Origin: Flavobacterium frigoris PS1
GTDB taxonomy: Bacteria > Bacteroidota > Bacteroidia > Flavobacteriales > Flavobacteriaceae
NCBI RefSeq assembly: GCF_000252125.1
Contig: NZ_AHKF01000011.1
Span: 19,650-83,649 of the forward strand
Reading direction: 5' to 3'
DNA: 64,000 bases
The notes beneath the pieces are model-generated. The model was not told the DNA's origin and searched no databases. It worked only from the letters and a program-made list of their open reading frames with translations. Shown piece after piece: positions 22,262-31,677 of this stretch. Position numbers and translations under genes: made by a program. The first letter of the stretch is position 1, and each line of letters begins with the position of its first letter.

Positions 22262-24145
22262 TTATTGAGCTAAAAATAAATAGGTTATGATGGCACAAAT
22301 GCCTAGTACAAAAGCAAAAAGATAAAAACCAACACTTCCACTTTGTAATTTTTTTCCTTGAAAACCTATTTCATTGGTTACTTTTCCTAATCCGAAAACT
22401 AAAGAGGATAAAGTAGTTTCTACATTATCTCTAAAGAAAGTTGATAAACCGTTTATTGATTTTACAAATATCGAATCATAAATTTCATCAACATAGTATT
22501 TATTGTAAAGCACTTTGGCAAAACCAGTGATTTTTTCATCCGCTTCAGGAACTAGGTTTTGCTTGATGTATTTAGCGTAAGCAATTCCAATTCCTACCAG
22601 TCCACCAATTACGGCAACTAACATCAACAGGTATTCTGAAGTTCCAAAGTGGTGTTCCTCTGTAGCTACTTTTGTAAATAAAGGCGCCAAGTATTCATTC
22701 AGCCAACTATTTGTTGGTAAACTGATCAATCCACCTAATGTTGCCAATATTGCCAAAACAATTAATGGGAAAGTGATTAGAGCAGGACTTTCATGTAAAT
22801 GACTTTTTTGTTCTGCTGTTCCTCTGAATTCTTTGAAGAAAGTAAGGTATAATAAACGGAACATATAGAATGCCGTCATTAGTGATGCTAATGAAGCAAT
22901 GAACCAAAGTATTTTATTGTGCTCAAAAGCAACCATCAAGATTTCATCTTTAGAGAAGAAACCTGAAAAAGGAGGGATTCCTGAAATCGCTAATGAAGAG
23001 ATTAAGAAAGTTACAAAAGTGATAGTCATTACTTTTTTTAGTCCACCCATTTTTCTCATGTCTTGCTCACCATGTAAAGCATGAATTACTGAACCTGAAC
23101 CTAAGAACAAACAAGCTTTAAAGAAAGCATGTGTTATAACGTGGAAAACCGCTACTTCATAAGCACCTAATCCTAATGCCAAGAACATTAATCCCAATTG
23201 AGATACAGTAGAGTAGGCTAGTACCTTTTTGATGTCGGTTTGAACTAATGCAATAGTTGCAGCTACTAGAGAGGTAACAGCTCCTACAATGGCAATGATA
23301 TTTTGAACTTCTGGAGCTAAATCAAATAAATAATTTAATCTTGTAATCATAAAGATACCTGCAGTTACCATCGTTGCAGCATGTATTAATGCCGAGACTG
23401 GTGTAGGTCCCGCCATTGCATCTGGTAACCAAGTGTACAAAGGTATTTGTGCTGATTTTCCACAAGCTCCAATGAACAAAGCAAAAGCGGCAGCAGAAAT
23501 CCAATACATATTAAGATTTGTTGCGCCAGCGATAGCTGTTTTCAGCGTGTCATAATCTAAAGTAGAAAACAAAGAACCAATTATGAATATCCCGATTAAC
23601 AATCCAAGATCTCCAATTCTATTCATGATGAATGCTTTTTTAGCAGCATCATTAAACTCTTGGTTTTTGTGCCAGAATCCAATAAGAAGATAAGAACAAA
23701 GCCCAACGCCTTCCCAACCGATGAATAAAACCAATAGATTACTTCCAATTACCAAAGTAATCATGAAGAATATAAACAGATTCAAATAAGCAAAATACTT
23801 ATGCATATTCTCGTCATCATGCATATAGCTGATCGAGTACATGTGAATTAATGATCCGATTCCGGTTACAAATAGTAACCATAGGATTGATAATTGGTCT
23901 AATAAAAAACCAAAGTCTACCTTGAAATTGCTGATTTCAATCCAATCAAATAAAGAAATACGGATTGGTTGCTGTGTTTGATTGATCTGCATGAAAAAAT
24001 AAACAGAAGCTGCAAACGAAACTACGACAGTAAGTGTGCCTAGAATTCCAGAAGCTGACTTTCCGATACTTTTCCCGAAGAAAACATTAAATAAAAATCC
24101 TATAAAAGGAGCTAGTAATAAGAGTAAAGTTAAACTTGTATCCAT
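22262..24145 (-). CDS. nuoL: NADH-quinone oxidoreductase subunit L
   Basis: Largest proton-pumping membrane subunit of complex I, 627 residues. The conserved blocks GWEGVGLCSYLLIGFWH, PLYTWLPDAMAGPTPVSALIH and KKVLAYSTVSQLGLMFLALG are present. A long C-terminal portion corresponds to the lateral helix that braces NuoM and NuoN, ending in a final membrane segment (FYLFAFVLGICAIITYLFLAQ). The gene starts 6 bp after nuoK stops. Confidence 0.96.
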   Translation of the reverse strand: MDTSLTLLLLLAPFIGFLFNVFFGKSIGKSASGILGTLTVVVSFAASVYFFMQINQTQQPIRISLFDWIEISNFKVDFGFLLDQLSILWLLFVTGIGSLIHMYSISYMHDDENMHKYFAYLNLFIFFMITLVIGSNLLVLFIGWEGVGLCSYLLIGFWHKNQEFNDAAKKAFIMNRIGDLGLLIGIFIIGSLFSTLDYDTLKTAIAGATNLNMYWISAAAFALFIGACGKSAQIPLYTWLPDAMAGPTPVSALIHAATMVTAGIFMITRLNYLFDLAPEVQNIIAIVGAVTSLVAATIALVQTDIKKVLAYSTVSQLGLMFLALGLGAYEVAVFHVITHAFFKACLFLGSGSVIHALHGEQDMRKMGGLKKVMTITFVTFLISSLAISGIPPFSGFFSKDEILMVAFEHNKILWFIASLASLMTAFYMFRLLYLTFFKEFRGTAEQKSHLHESPALITFPLIVLAILATLGGLISLPTNSWLNEYLAPLFTKVATEEHHFGTSEYLLMLVAVIGGLVGIGIAYAKYIKQNLVPEADEKITGFAKVLYNKYYVDEIYDSIFVKSINGLSTFFRDNVETTLSSLVFGLGKVTNEIGFQGKKLQSGSVGFYLFAFVLGICAIITYLFLAQ

Positions 24146-24151
24146 TGAAAT

Positions 24152-24472
24152 TTATCCTTTTAAGTTTTTTAAATTATTGATGTCAATTGAACCTAAATTT
24201 CTAAATATCGAAACTAGTATAGCTAATCCTACTGCTACCTCTGCAGCTGCTACGGCCATTGAGAAAAACACGAAAATTTGTCCCTGTGCATCTTGGTGAT
24301 ACGTTGAAAAAGCAACAAACAAAAGATTGACTGCATTAAGCATGATTTCGATCGACATAAATACGATGATAGCATTTCGTCTGTATAAAACTCCAAAAAC
24401 CCCGATACTAAAAAGTATCACAGAAAGGAAGATATAGTTTTCGATGCCTATTTCATTTAAAATATTGTTCAT
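24152..24472 (-). CDS. nuoK: NADH-quinone oxidoreductase subunit K
   Basis: Small three-helix membrane subunit of complex I in the proton channel. The ATG at 24472 gives 106 residues, close to the usual length. The frame runs farther upstream, but those lysine-rich residues overlap the end of nuoJ and are rejected. The membrane glutamate appears in [19 protein letters not shown], and [16 protein letters not shown] carries the second conserved glutamate. Only one base separates it from the nuoJ stop, indicating tight coupling. Confidence 0.95.
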   Translation of the reverse strand: MNNILNEIGIENYIFLSVILFSIGVFGVLYRRNAIIVFMSIEIMLNAVNLLFVAFSTYHQDAQGQIFVFFSMAVAAAEVAVGLAILVSIFRNLGSIDINNLKNLKG

Positions 24473-24473
24473 G

Positions 24474-24986
24474 TTATTTCTCTGTTTTTTCTTTTTTAGA
24501 CAATAGAACAGTTCCAATCATTGCTACTAAAAGCAATATTGATGCAAATTCGAAAGGAACCATGTACTCATTCAATAGTACTTTTCCTAAAACTTTTATG
24601 GATTGATAGTCGTCACCTGTACTGATGTATTCTCCAACGATTGGTTTAGAGTTAATGAAAACGGTAAGCAATACCAAGCAAATCAAACAAAAGGAAACAA
24701 TTGCTCCTAAGCGGGTGATTCTAGGTTTGTGAACTTCATTCTCTTTATTCAAATTCATCAACATGATGGTGAACAAAAACAAAATCATAATCGCTCCCGA
24801 GTATACAATAATATGAACTACGGCTAAAAACTGTGAGTTCAATAGTAAATAATGTCCTGCAATTGAGAAAAAACAAATGACAAGATAAAGTGCGCTATGA
24901 ATTGGGTTTCTGCTAAAGATGGTCAAAAAAGCGGTTAACACAGTAACGGCAGCTAAAACACAAAAGATGATAAGTATAGTTGACAT
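24474..24986 (-). CDS. nuoJ: NADH-quinone oxidoreductase subunit J
   Basis: Complex I membrane subunit of 170 residues with five hydrophobic segments. The family pattern [23 protein letters not shown] near the N-terminus and the segment [22 protein letters not shown] (the conserved TM3 region with its pi-bulge) are clear. Its ATG overlaps the nuoI stop codon by one base (TAATG), so the genes are translationally coupled. Confidence 0.95.
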   Translation of the reverse strand: MSTILIIFCVLAAVTVLTAFLTIFSRNPIHSALYLVICFFSIAGHYLLLNSQFLAVVHIIVYSGAIMILFLFTIMLMNLNKENEVHKPRITRLGAIVSFCLICLVLLTVFINSKPIVGEYISTGDDYQSIKVLGKVLLNEYMVPFEFASILLLVAMIGTVLLSKKEKTEK

Positions 24987-25531
24987 TAGTTGGTGTTTTT
25001 AAGTTGTGCATTTTGCATTGCGATATCTAAAGGCATGACTAATTTATCTTTTCCATAAATAAAATCTTCTCTGTCGTAACTTGAGGCAACTAATACTTTT
25101 GAAGTCGTCAAATAAATAGCGTCTTTTGGACAAGCTTCCTCGCACAATCCGCAAAAAATACAACGCAACATATTGATTTCATATATCGAAGCGTATTTTT
25201 CCTCACGGTACAAATGCTTTTCATCTGGTTTGCGTTCTTCGGCTTTCATCGTAATTGCTTCCGCAGGACACGATAAAGCACATAATCCACAAGCAGTACA
25301 GTTCTCTCTACCTTGCTCATCGCGTTTCAACATATGTTGTCCACGGTAAACTGGGCTCATTTCACGAACTTGCTCTGGATATTGAATTGTAACTTTTCTA
25401 GTGAATAAATGCTGAATTGTAATCATCAAACCTTTGACAATCGCAACAATGTACATTCTTTCCCAAAAGGTCATCTCTTTGTTAGAGACTAGTTTTTTTC
25501 TTCCCGATAAGGAGATGGCTTCTATTGACAT
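24986..25531 (-). CDS. nuoI: NADH-quinone oxidoreductase subunit I (two 4Fe-4S clusters)
   Basis: Peripheral-arm ferredoxin-like subunit carrying clusters N6a and N6b that hand electrons towards NuoB. Both ferredoxin motifs are complete: CTACGLCALSCP and CIFCGLCEEACP, each followed by the expected proline. The 181-residue length includes an N-terminal amphipathic region (ERMYIVAIVKGLMITIQHLF) that anchors it to the membrane arm. The 112-bp gap to nuoH upstream contains a dispersed palindromic repeat. Confidence 0.96.
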   Translation of the reverse strand: MSIEAISLSGRKKLVSNKEMTFWERMYIVAIVKGLMITIQHLFTRKVTIQYPEQVREMSPVYRGQHMLKRDEQGRENCTACGLCALSCPAEAITMKAEERKPDEKHLYREEKYASIYEINMLRCIFCGLCEEACPKDAIYLTTSKVLVASSYDREDFIYGKDKLVMPLDIAMQNAQLKNTN

Positions 25532-25549
25532 TTTTTAATTTTTATTTAA

Positions 25550-25626
25550 AGCTTATTCCTGCTATTCGTTTCAATCTTTACTTTTTTAAAGAAAAAAAGT
25601 AAAGGATTTTCACTGCTATCAGGGCT
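25550..25626. repeat. dispersed palindromic repeat, copy in the nuoI-nuoH gap
   Basis: A 77-bp element, read on the + strand from AGCTTATTCCTGCTATTCG to GCTATCAGGGCTA. Its core is a perfect 12-bp inverted repeat CTTTACTTTTTT (25576-25587) / AAAAAAGTAAAG (25593-25604). A related 76-bp copy lies at 47521-47596 between sucA and sucB, sharing the ends TTCCTGCT.TTCG and ATCAGGGCTA and the same central hairpin. It runs antisense to the nuo transcript. This looks like a REP- or MITE-type element tolerated inside operons. Confidence 0.7.
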
Positions 25627-25643
25627 AGGCATTTTTATGCTAT

Positions 25644-26696
25644 TTAAAATCCTAAATAAATTGCTATTTCTGCTCTCAAAATCACAATTCCAGTGATAAT
25701 GATATTGATGATAGATAATGGAATTAATATTCTCCAACCTAAATGCATCAATTGATCATATCTAAATCTTGGAATAGTCCATCGTACCCACATATAAAGG
25801 AAAATGAATCCACATATTTTGGCAAATAAAACAGCTATTCCTATTACGTTAGCAATATTAACTCCCCAGTTTTCTACTGCCGAACTCATTCCCGGATAGT
25901 TATAGCCTCCAAAGAACAAAACAGCTAAGATGGTAGATGAAATAAACATATTTGCATATTCAGCAAATAAATAGAATCCCATTTTCATCGATGAATATTC
26001 AGTGTGGTATCCACCAATAAGTTCTGTTTCACATTCCGCTAAATCAAAAGGTGTTCTATTGGTTTCAGCAAAAGCACAAATTAAGAAGATGAAAAAAGAA
26101 AGAGGTTGGTAAAATACATTCCAGTGCATTCCGGGTTGTTGTGCTGAGATTTCTCTCAAACTCAAAGTTCCCGTCATCATCAATAAAGCAATTATTGACA
26201 ATCCCATTGCTACTTCGTAAGAAATCATTTGTGATGCAGCACGAACAGCTCCCATAAGAGAGAATTTGTTGTTTGACGCCCATCCACCAATCATGATTCC
26301 GTAAACACCTACTGACATAACACCAATAACATATAGTAAGGCAACATCAATATCAGTCGCTTGTAAAATAATATCTCTTCCAAAAAGGTGAAATCTATCT
26401 CCCCAAGGAATTACGGCGCTAGTCATCAATGCCGTACTCATGGCAATGGCTGGTCCTACGAAAAATAAAAATCTATTTGGAGTGTTAGGCTCAAATTCTT
26501 CTTTCGAAAATAATTTCAAACCATCGGCAAGAGGTTGTAATAGCCCACCTTTTCCCGCTCTGTTAGGTCCTATTCTGTCTTGAAGCCATGCCGCAACCTT
26601 ACGTTCTGCAAGTGTTGAGTACATCGCCATAACCATTGTGATTGCAAACACAACTAGAATAATGACACTCTTTTCTATAATTATACTACTATCCAT
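25644..26696 (-). CDS. nuoH: NADH-quinone oxidoreductase subunit H
   Basis: Membrane subunit at the heel of complex I that forms part of the quinone chamber. It has 350 residues with eight or nine hydrophobic segments. The family motifs AERKVAAWLQDRIGPNRAGK at the N-terminus and AETNRTPFDLAE (acidic loop at the quinone site) followed by ELIGGYHTEYS are intact. It starts 3 bp after nuoG stops. Confidence 0.96.
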   Translation of the reverse strand: MDSSIIIEKSVIILVVFAITMVMAMYSTLAERKVAAWLQDRIGPNRAGKGGLLQPLADGLKLFSKEEFEPNTPNRFLFFVGPAIAMSTALMTSAVIPWGDRFHLFGRDIILQATDIDVALLYVIGVMSVGVYGIMIGGWASNNKFSLMGAVRAASQMISYEVAMGLSIIALLMMTGTLSLREISAQQPGMHWNVFYQPLSFFIFLICAFAETNRTPFDLAECETELIGGYHTEYSSMKMGFYLFAEYANMFISSTILAVLFFGGYNYPGMSSAVENWGVNIANVIGIAVLFAKICGFIFLYMWVRWTIPRFRYDQLMHLGWRILIPLSIINIIITGIVILRAEIAIYLGF

Positions 26697-26699
26697 CTG

Positions 26700-27749
26700 C
26701 TAAAGATTACCATGTTTGAAATTATCCTCTTCTTCTTTATCCAATGGGATAGCGGGCATGCTTATTTTTTTACGGTCTTGTTCTCTACCTTTAAGAATTC
26801 CTTCTTCAGTAGCGATCTGCACCGTGTCTAGTTTTTGTGTATAATTGTTTTGATTGATTACCGAATCTTTATCAAATTCTCTTGGTCCTTCAATAACCCA
26901 GTCAGCTGGGTCTTTATGGTCAAAACGACATTCATTACAAATGAATTCTTCTACTTCATGGTAGATGTCTTTACGACCTGTAACTCTTTGAATTTCGTCT
27001 CCAAACATCCAAACAGTTGTTTTACCACAACATCCTGGAGTAGTGCACTCTCTATGAGCATCGTATGGCTTGTTGAACCAAACTCTTGATTTGAAACGGA
27101 AAGTTTTATCAGTTAATGCTCCTACTGGACATACATCAATCATATTTCCAGAGAATTCATTGTCGATCGCTTTTGAGATGCAAGTTGAAATGTTAGAGTG
27201 ATCTCCTCTATCCATTACACCATGTACACGATTGTCTGTCAATTGATCAGCAACCATTACACAACGGTAGCAAAGAATACAACGGTTCATGTGTAATTGA
27301 ATATTCGGACCTATGTTTTCTGGTTCAAATGTTCTTTTTTCTTCAATAAAACGGCTTTTAGCTTTTCCGTGTTCAAAACTTAAATCTTGCAAATCACATT
27401 CTCCCGCTTGGTCACAAACTGGACAATCTAAAGGGTGATTGATCAATAAGAACTCAGTTACAGATTCTCTTGCTTCTTTTACTCTGTCAGAAGATTTGCT
27501 GTTCACTTCCATCCCGTCCATGCATCCTGTTACACAAGAAGCCATCAGTTTTGGCATTGGTCTTGGATCTGCTTCACTTCCTTTAGCTACTTCAACTAAA
27601 CAACAACGACATTTTCCACCGCTTCCTTTTAGTTTAGAATAATAGCACATTGCTGGGGGAACTGATTCTCCACCAATCATACGTGCCGCTTGCAAGATGG
27701 TTGTCCCTGCTTCAACTTCAATTTCTTGACCGTCTATTGTTACTTTCAT
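26700..27749 (-). CDS. nuoG: NADH-quinone oxidoreductase subunit G, short form without the molybdopterin-like domain
   Basis: Iron-sulfur subunit of the peripheral arm. The [2Fe-2S] ligands are in an N-terminal CYYS to CRCCLVEV segment. The H-x3-C-x2-C-x5-C cluster appears as HPLDCPVCDQAGECDLQ, and two more cysteine groups (RCILCYRC and CPVGALTDK) follow. The protein ends after a partial fourth domain (CTTPGCCGKTTVWMFG to CNECRFD) at 349 residues, whereas E. coli NuoG has about 900. No frameshift or remnant is visible downstream: nuoH begins 3 bp later. Short NuoG is known from Bacteroidetes, so this is judged the native form. Confidence 0.93.
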   Translation of the reverse strand: MKVTIDGQEIEVEAGTTILQAARMIGGESVPPAMCYYSKLKGSGGKCRCCLVEVAKGSEADPRPMPKLMASCVTGCMDGMEVNSKSSDRVKEARESVTEFLLINHPLDCPVCDQAGECDLQDLSFEHGKAKSRFIEEKRTFEPENIGPNIQLHMNRCILCYRCVMVADQLTDNRVHGVMDRGDHSNISTCISKAIDNEFSGNMIDVCPVGALTDKTFRFKSRVWFNKPYDAHRECTTPGCCGKTTVWMFGDEIQRVTGRKDIYHEVEEFICNECRFDHKDPADWVIEGPREFDKDSVINQNNYTQKLDTVQIATEEGILKGREQDRKKISMPAIPLDKEEEDNFKHGNL

Positions 27750-27759
27750 TTATCTTTTT

Positions 27760-27791
27760 GTTTAAAGTTTCAGGTTTAAAGTTTAAAGTTG
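27760..27791. repeat. short tandem GTTTAAAG-type repeat in the nuoG-nuoF gap
   Basis: GTTTAAAGTTTCAG is followed directly by GTTTAAAGTTTAAAGTTG, so the octamer GTTTAAAG occurs three times within 32 bp in the 148-bp gap upstream of nuoG. The rest of the gap is AT-rich with no visible gene. It may be a low-complexity intergenic repeat. Confidence 0.5.
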
Positions 27792-27897
27792 TTGGACTTT
27801 GACTAATAAATCGGAAAATTTAGATAATACTTTTTTTATTCTTTTGGCTTCATTCCTCTTTTAAAAAGATGTAAATGAAATTTTTTATTACTAAAAA

Positions 27898-29265
27898 TTA
27901 TACCGTTTGATTACCTACTAAATGCTTCACTTGAGCAAAAGGTTCAGTGACAAAATGGTTTCTATTTTTAATTTTTTCTGGAAAACGAACATGATATTCA
28001 AATTCATCTCTAAAATGACGAATAGCTGCTGCTACTGGCCATGAAGCTGCATCTCCTAATGGGCAAATTGTGTTTCCTTCAATTTTACTTTGAATACTCC
28101 AAAGCAAATCGATATCTTCTTCACGTCCTTGACCGTTTTCGATACGCCACAATACTTTTTCTAACCAGCCTGTTCCTTCACGACAAGGTGAACATTGTCC
28201 ACAACTTTCATGGTGGTAAAAACGAGCAAAGTTCCAAGTGTTACGTACAATACATGAAGTGTCATTATAAACAATAAATCCTCCTGAACCTAACATCGAT
28301 CCAGTTGCAAATCCACCATCACTCAAAGACTCATAAGTCATCAAACGATCTTCACCATTTGCGGTTTTATAAATCAAATCTGCTGGTAAAATTGGCACTG
28401 ATGAACCACCAGGTACTAAAGCTTTCAAAGGTCTTTCAGAACTCATTCCGCCAAGATACTCGTCAGAATTCATGAATTCATAAACACTTAATCCCAATTC
28501 AATTTCATAAACGCCAGGATTTTTCACATGTCCTGAAGCCGAAATTAATTTGGTTCCTGTTGATCTTCCAATTCCTATTTTGGCGTATTCATCACCTGAA
28601 TTGTTTACAATCCATGGTACTGAAGCAATTGTTTCTACATTATTTACCACTGTTGGGTTAGCCCACAATCCAGAAACTGCTGGAAATGGTGGCTTGATAC
28701 GAGGATTACCTCTTTTTCCTTCCAATGATTCAATCAAAGCGGTTTCTTCACCACAGATGTAAGCACCGGCACCACAGTGAACATAAAGTTCTAAGTCGTA
28801 ACCAGTTCCTAATATGTTCTTTCCTAACCAACCAGCTGCTTTCGCTTCGGCAATGGCTCTTTCAAGGATTTTGTAAACCCACATATATTCTCCACGAATG
28901 TAGATATAGGATAGATTTGCACCCAATGCAAAACTGGCAGTAATCATTCCTTCGATTAATAAATGAGGAATAAATTCCATCAAATAACGGTCTTTGAATG
29001 TTCCCGGTTCTGATTCATCAGCGTTGCAAACTAAATGTCTGGGTTTTCCTGATTTTTTATCAATAAAACTCCATTTCAATCCAGCAGGGAAACCAGCTCC
29101 ACCACGACCGCGAAGTCCTGATTTTTTTACTTCTTCGACAACTTCGTCAGGAGTCATTGCTTTCATCGCTTTCTCTACAGATGCATAACCACCATTTTGG
29201 CGATATACCTCGTAGGTTTTGATACCTGGAACGTTTATTTTATCTAATAATATTTTTTTTGACAT
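27898..29265 (-). CDS. nuoF: NADH-quinone oxidoreductase subunit F (NADH-binding, FMN)
   Basis: Oxidises NADH and passes electrons through FMN and a 4Fe-4S cluster. GRGGAGFPAGLKW (NADH/FMN-binding loop, about residue 53), GAGAYICGEETALIESLEG (FMN region) and ESCGQCSPCREGTGW with a downstream cysteine (N3 cluster ligands) are all intact. The 455-residue length is normal. It begins one base after nuoE ends, as usual for the NADH-dehydrogenase module. Confidence 0.97.
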   Translation of the reverse strand: MSKKILLDKINVPGIKTYEVYRQNGGYASVEKAMKAMTPDEVVEEVKKSGLRGRGGAGFPAGLKWSFIDKKSGKPRHLVCNADESEPGTFKDRYLMEFIPHLLIEGMITASFALGANLSYIYIRGEYMWVYKILERAIAEAKAAGWLGKNILGTGYDLELYVHCGAGAYICGEETALIESLEGKRGNPRIKPPFPAVSGLWANPTVVNNVETIASVPWIVNNSGDEYAKIGIGRSTGTKLISASGHVKNPGVYEIELGLSVYEFMNSDEYLGGMSSERPLKALVPGGSSVPILPADLIYKTANGEDRLMTYESLSDGGFATGSMLGSGGFIVYNDTSCIVRNTWNFARFYHHESCGQCSPCREGTGWLEKVLWRIENGQGREEDIDLLWSIQSKIEGNTICPLGDAASWPVAAAIRHFRDEFEYHVRFPEKIKNRNHFVTEPFAQVKHLVGNQTV

Positions 29266-29266
29266 C

Positions 29267-29797
29267 TTATTTATCGTGTAATATTATTTTATCATCTCTA
29301 CAATCAGCAATTAACTGATCAATTTTGTCTTCGGTAAGGTTCTCTTTGTAAAAATCGCCTAATTGCATCATCGGTGCGTAACCGCATGCTCCTAAACATT
29401 CTACTCCTTTGACCTCAAAAAGTCCGTCTGACGTTATCTCCCCTACTTTGACTCCTAGTTTTCCACAAGTATAATCCATCAAATCTTCAGTTCCTTTTAA
29501 ACAACAAGGAGAAGTATGACAGAATTCAAACATGAATTTTCCAATAGGTCTTTGATTGTACATGGAGTAAAAAGAAACCACTTCGTAAACTTCAATCGGT
29601 AAGATTTCGAGTATTTCAGCTACTTTATCCATTAATTCCGCACTCAGCCAGTTTTCGTGGGCATCCTGTACTTCATGTAAAATGGGTAACAATGCTGATT
29701 TTTTCTTATCAGCAGGATAATGACTCATTAACTCATTGATACGGTTCATCAATGGTTGAGTCATGTTTATTTCTTGTTTGTAATTTGTACGTTCCAT
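29267..29797 (-). CDS. nuoE: NADH-quinone oxidoreductase subunit E (24-kDa, 2Fe-2S)
   Basis: Thioredoxin-like subunit with the N1a [2Fe-2S] cluster, partner of NuoF. The ligands appear as CHTSPCCLKG and, further on, CLGACGYAP. The upstream ATG at 29797 (MERTNYKQEINM) gives 176 residues and is kept because related flavobacterial NuoE proteins begin similarly; an internal Met at residue 12 is an alternative. The stop is one base before nuoF starts. Confidence 0.95.
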   Translation of the reverse strand: MERTNYKQEINMTQPLMNRINELMSHYPADKKKSALLPILHEVQDAHENWLSAELMDKVAEILEILPIEVYEVVSFYSMYNQRPIGKFMFEFCHTSPCCLKGTEDLMDYTCGKLGVKVGEITSDGLFEVKGVECLGACGYAPMMQLGDFYKENLTEDKIDQLIADCRDDKIILHDK

Positions 29798-29880
29798 TTT
29801 TTATTATTTCAAATTTTGAATGATAAATTTTGAATGTTTGTAAGCATTCGTGATTTAAAATCCATCATTTATAATTTTAT
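29798..29880. repeat. imperfect palindrome in the nuoE-nuoD gap
   Basis: The 83-bp gap contains the direct repeat AAATTTTGAATG (twice within 26 bp). It is followed by a right arm whose reverse complement matches the left arm at about 20 of 27 positions, with GAATG / CATTC at the inner end. The whole gap can fold into one long AT-rich hairpin. Similar AAATTTTGAATTA-type sequence occurs in the nuoA-nuoB gap and upstream of the RND pump gene. Confidence 0.5.
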
Positions 29881-31119
29881 TTAAGCGTCTAATTCTCCTG
29901 CAATTACATTTAAACTTGATAAAATAACAATCGCATCAGATAGTAATGCTCCTTTTATCATTTCTGGATAGGCTTGGTAATAAATAAAACAAGGTCTTCT
30001 GAAATGCAATCTATATGGAGTACGACTTCCGTCTGTTACTAAATAAAATCCTAATTCTCCGTTTCCACCTTCAACAGGATGGTATATTTCTGCTACTGGA
30101 ATAGGAACTTCTCCCATTACAATCTTGAAATGATAAATTAATGACTCCATGTTGGTGTACACATCTTCTTTTGGTGGAAGATAGTAGTCTGGAACATCTG
30201 CATGGAAATCATTTCCTTCTGGCATCTTTGCTAATGCTTGACGAATTATGCTTAAACTTTCCCAAACTTCGGCGTTACGAACGCAAAAACGATCGTAAGT
30301 ATCTCCTGATTTTCCAACGGGAACTATAAAGTCAAAATCTTCGTATGAACTATATGGTTGTGATACACGTACGTCATAATCAACACCTGCAGCACGTAGG
30401 TTAGGTCCTGTGAAACCATAAGCCATGGCTTGTTCCGCAGAAATTGCTCCTACATTAACTGTTCTGTCAATGAAAATTCTGTTTCTTTCAAATAGGTTTT
30501 CAAATTCTTTCCAAGCTGCTGGAAATTCTTCTAAAAATACGTCTAGTTTTCTGAAAGCTTCTGGTGACCAGTCTCTTTCGAAACCACCAATTCTTCCCAT
30601 ATTAGTTGTCAAACGAGCACCACAAATTTCTTCGTAGATTTCGTATACTTTTTCTCTAAATTGGAAAACATAAAGGAAACCAGTATAAGCACCAGTATCA
30701 ACCCCTAAAATAGAGTTACAAATAATATGATCCGTAATTCTTGCTAACTCCATTACAATAACTCTTAAGTATTGCGCGCGCTTAGGCACTTCAATATCCA
30801 ACAGTTTTTCTAACGTCATCCACCATCCCATATTATTGATAGGGGAGGAGCAATAATTCATTCGATCTGTAAGTGGTGTAATTTGGTAAAAAGGGCGATT
30901 TTCAGCGATTTTTTCAAAAGCGCGGTGAATATAACCAATGGTTGGTTCCGCTTCTAAAATTCGTTCCCCATCCATCAACAAAATATTTTGAAAGATTCCG
31001 TGTGTAGCTGGGTGAGTAGGACCTAAATTTAGAATTGAAAGCTCGCTTCCATCTTCGTTTAGCTTCTCTTTTATTATTTTAGCATATCGATGCTCTGGTG
31101 GTAATAATAGTTCTGACAT
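29881..31119 (-). CDS. nuoD: NADH-quinone oxidoreductase subunit D
   Basis: 49-kDa quinone-site subunit of complex I, related to the large subunit of NiFe hydrogenases. LGPTHPATHGIFQNILLMDGE (residues about 31-51), the quinone-loop region and the C-terminal PCFIYYQAYPEMIKGALLSD and DAIVILSSLNVIAGELD match the family. The length of 412 residues and the lack of an N-terminal NuoC fusion agree with separate nuoC and nuoD genes. It follows nuoC by 32 bp. Confidence 0.96.
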   Translation of the reverse strand: MSELLLPPEHRYAKIIKEKLNEDGSELSILNLGPTHPATHGIFQNILLMDGERILEAEPTIGYIHRAFEKIAENRPFYQITPLTDRMNYCSSPINNMGWWMTLEKLLDIEVPKRAQYLRVIVMELARITDHIICNSILGVDTGAYTGFLYVFQFREKVYEIYEEICGARLTTNMGRIGGFERDWSPEAFRKLDVFLEEFPAAWKEFENLFERNRIFIDRTVNVGAISAEQAMAYGFTGPNLRAAGVDYDVRVSQPYSSYEDFDFIVPVGKSGDTYDRFCVRNAEVWESLSIIRQALAKMPEGNDFHADVPDYYLPPKEDVYTNMESLIYHFKIVMGEVPIPVAEIYHPVEGGNGELGFYLVTDGSRTPYRLHFRRPCFIYYQAYPEMIKGALLSDAIVILSSLNVIAGELDA

Positions 31120-31151
31120 TTATAGAATGTGAAAAATTATATATTCTGTTT

Positions 31152-31673
31152 TTAGCAATTGTCTATTGTTCTACCGAAAAAACGGTCGTCTTTATCGGTT
31201 CTTCCACCATCTTCTAATGGGAATTCTTTACGCATTGGAAAAGAAATCATTTCATCCATATTCAAGATACGTTTCAATTGTGGATGACCAATAAAATCAA
31301 CACCATAGAAATCGTAAGTTTCTCTTTCCATCCAATTGGAGCTTAAGAAAATATTTGATATCGTCTTGATTTCTGGTTTTTCACCACTAATAAAGGCCTT
31401 GATTTTTATACGTTTGTTTTCGTACCAATTGTGCAAATGATAAACGATTGCAAATTGTCTGTCGACTTCATTGTCTGGATAGTGAACACCGCACAAGTCA
31501 GTTAAAAAGTGAAAACGCAATATAGGGTCATTTTTTAGGAAAAGAATTACCGCCGTTATTTTGTCAGCAGCCACTTCAAATGAAAACACGTCTTTTTCTT
31601 GGTTAAAATGAAAAACATTTTCGCCAAACGTTTCCGTCAATTTGTCCTGAATTTCTATTGTTTCTAAAGCCAT
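31152..31673 (-). CDS. nuoC: NADH-quinone oxidoreductase subunit C
   Basis: 30-kDa peripheral-arm subunit, 173 residues. The family signature lies in the C-terminal half: NWMERETYDFYGVDFIGHPQL followed by LKRILNMDEMISFPMRKEFPLED. No fusion to NuoD is present. It starts 4 bp after nuoB stops and precedes nuoD by 32 bp. Confidence 0.95.
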   Translation of the reverse strand: MALETIEIQDKLTETFGENVFHFNQEKDVFSFEVAADKITAVILFLKNDPILRFHFLTDLCGVHYPDNEVDRQFAIVYHLHNWYENKRIKIKAFISGEKPEIKTISNIFLSSNWMERETYDFYGVDFIGHPQLKRILNMDEMISFPMRKEFPLEDGGRTDKDDRFFGRTIDNC

Positions 31674-31677
31674 TTCG

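Noticed and set aside
26700..27749. nuoG regarded as frameshifted or truncated
   Set aside because: The next gene starts 3 bp after its stop, no remnant of the missing domain is present, and short NuoG is known in this phylum.
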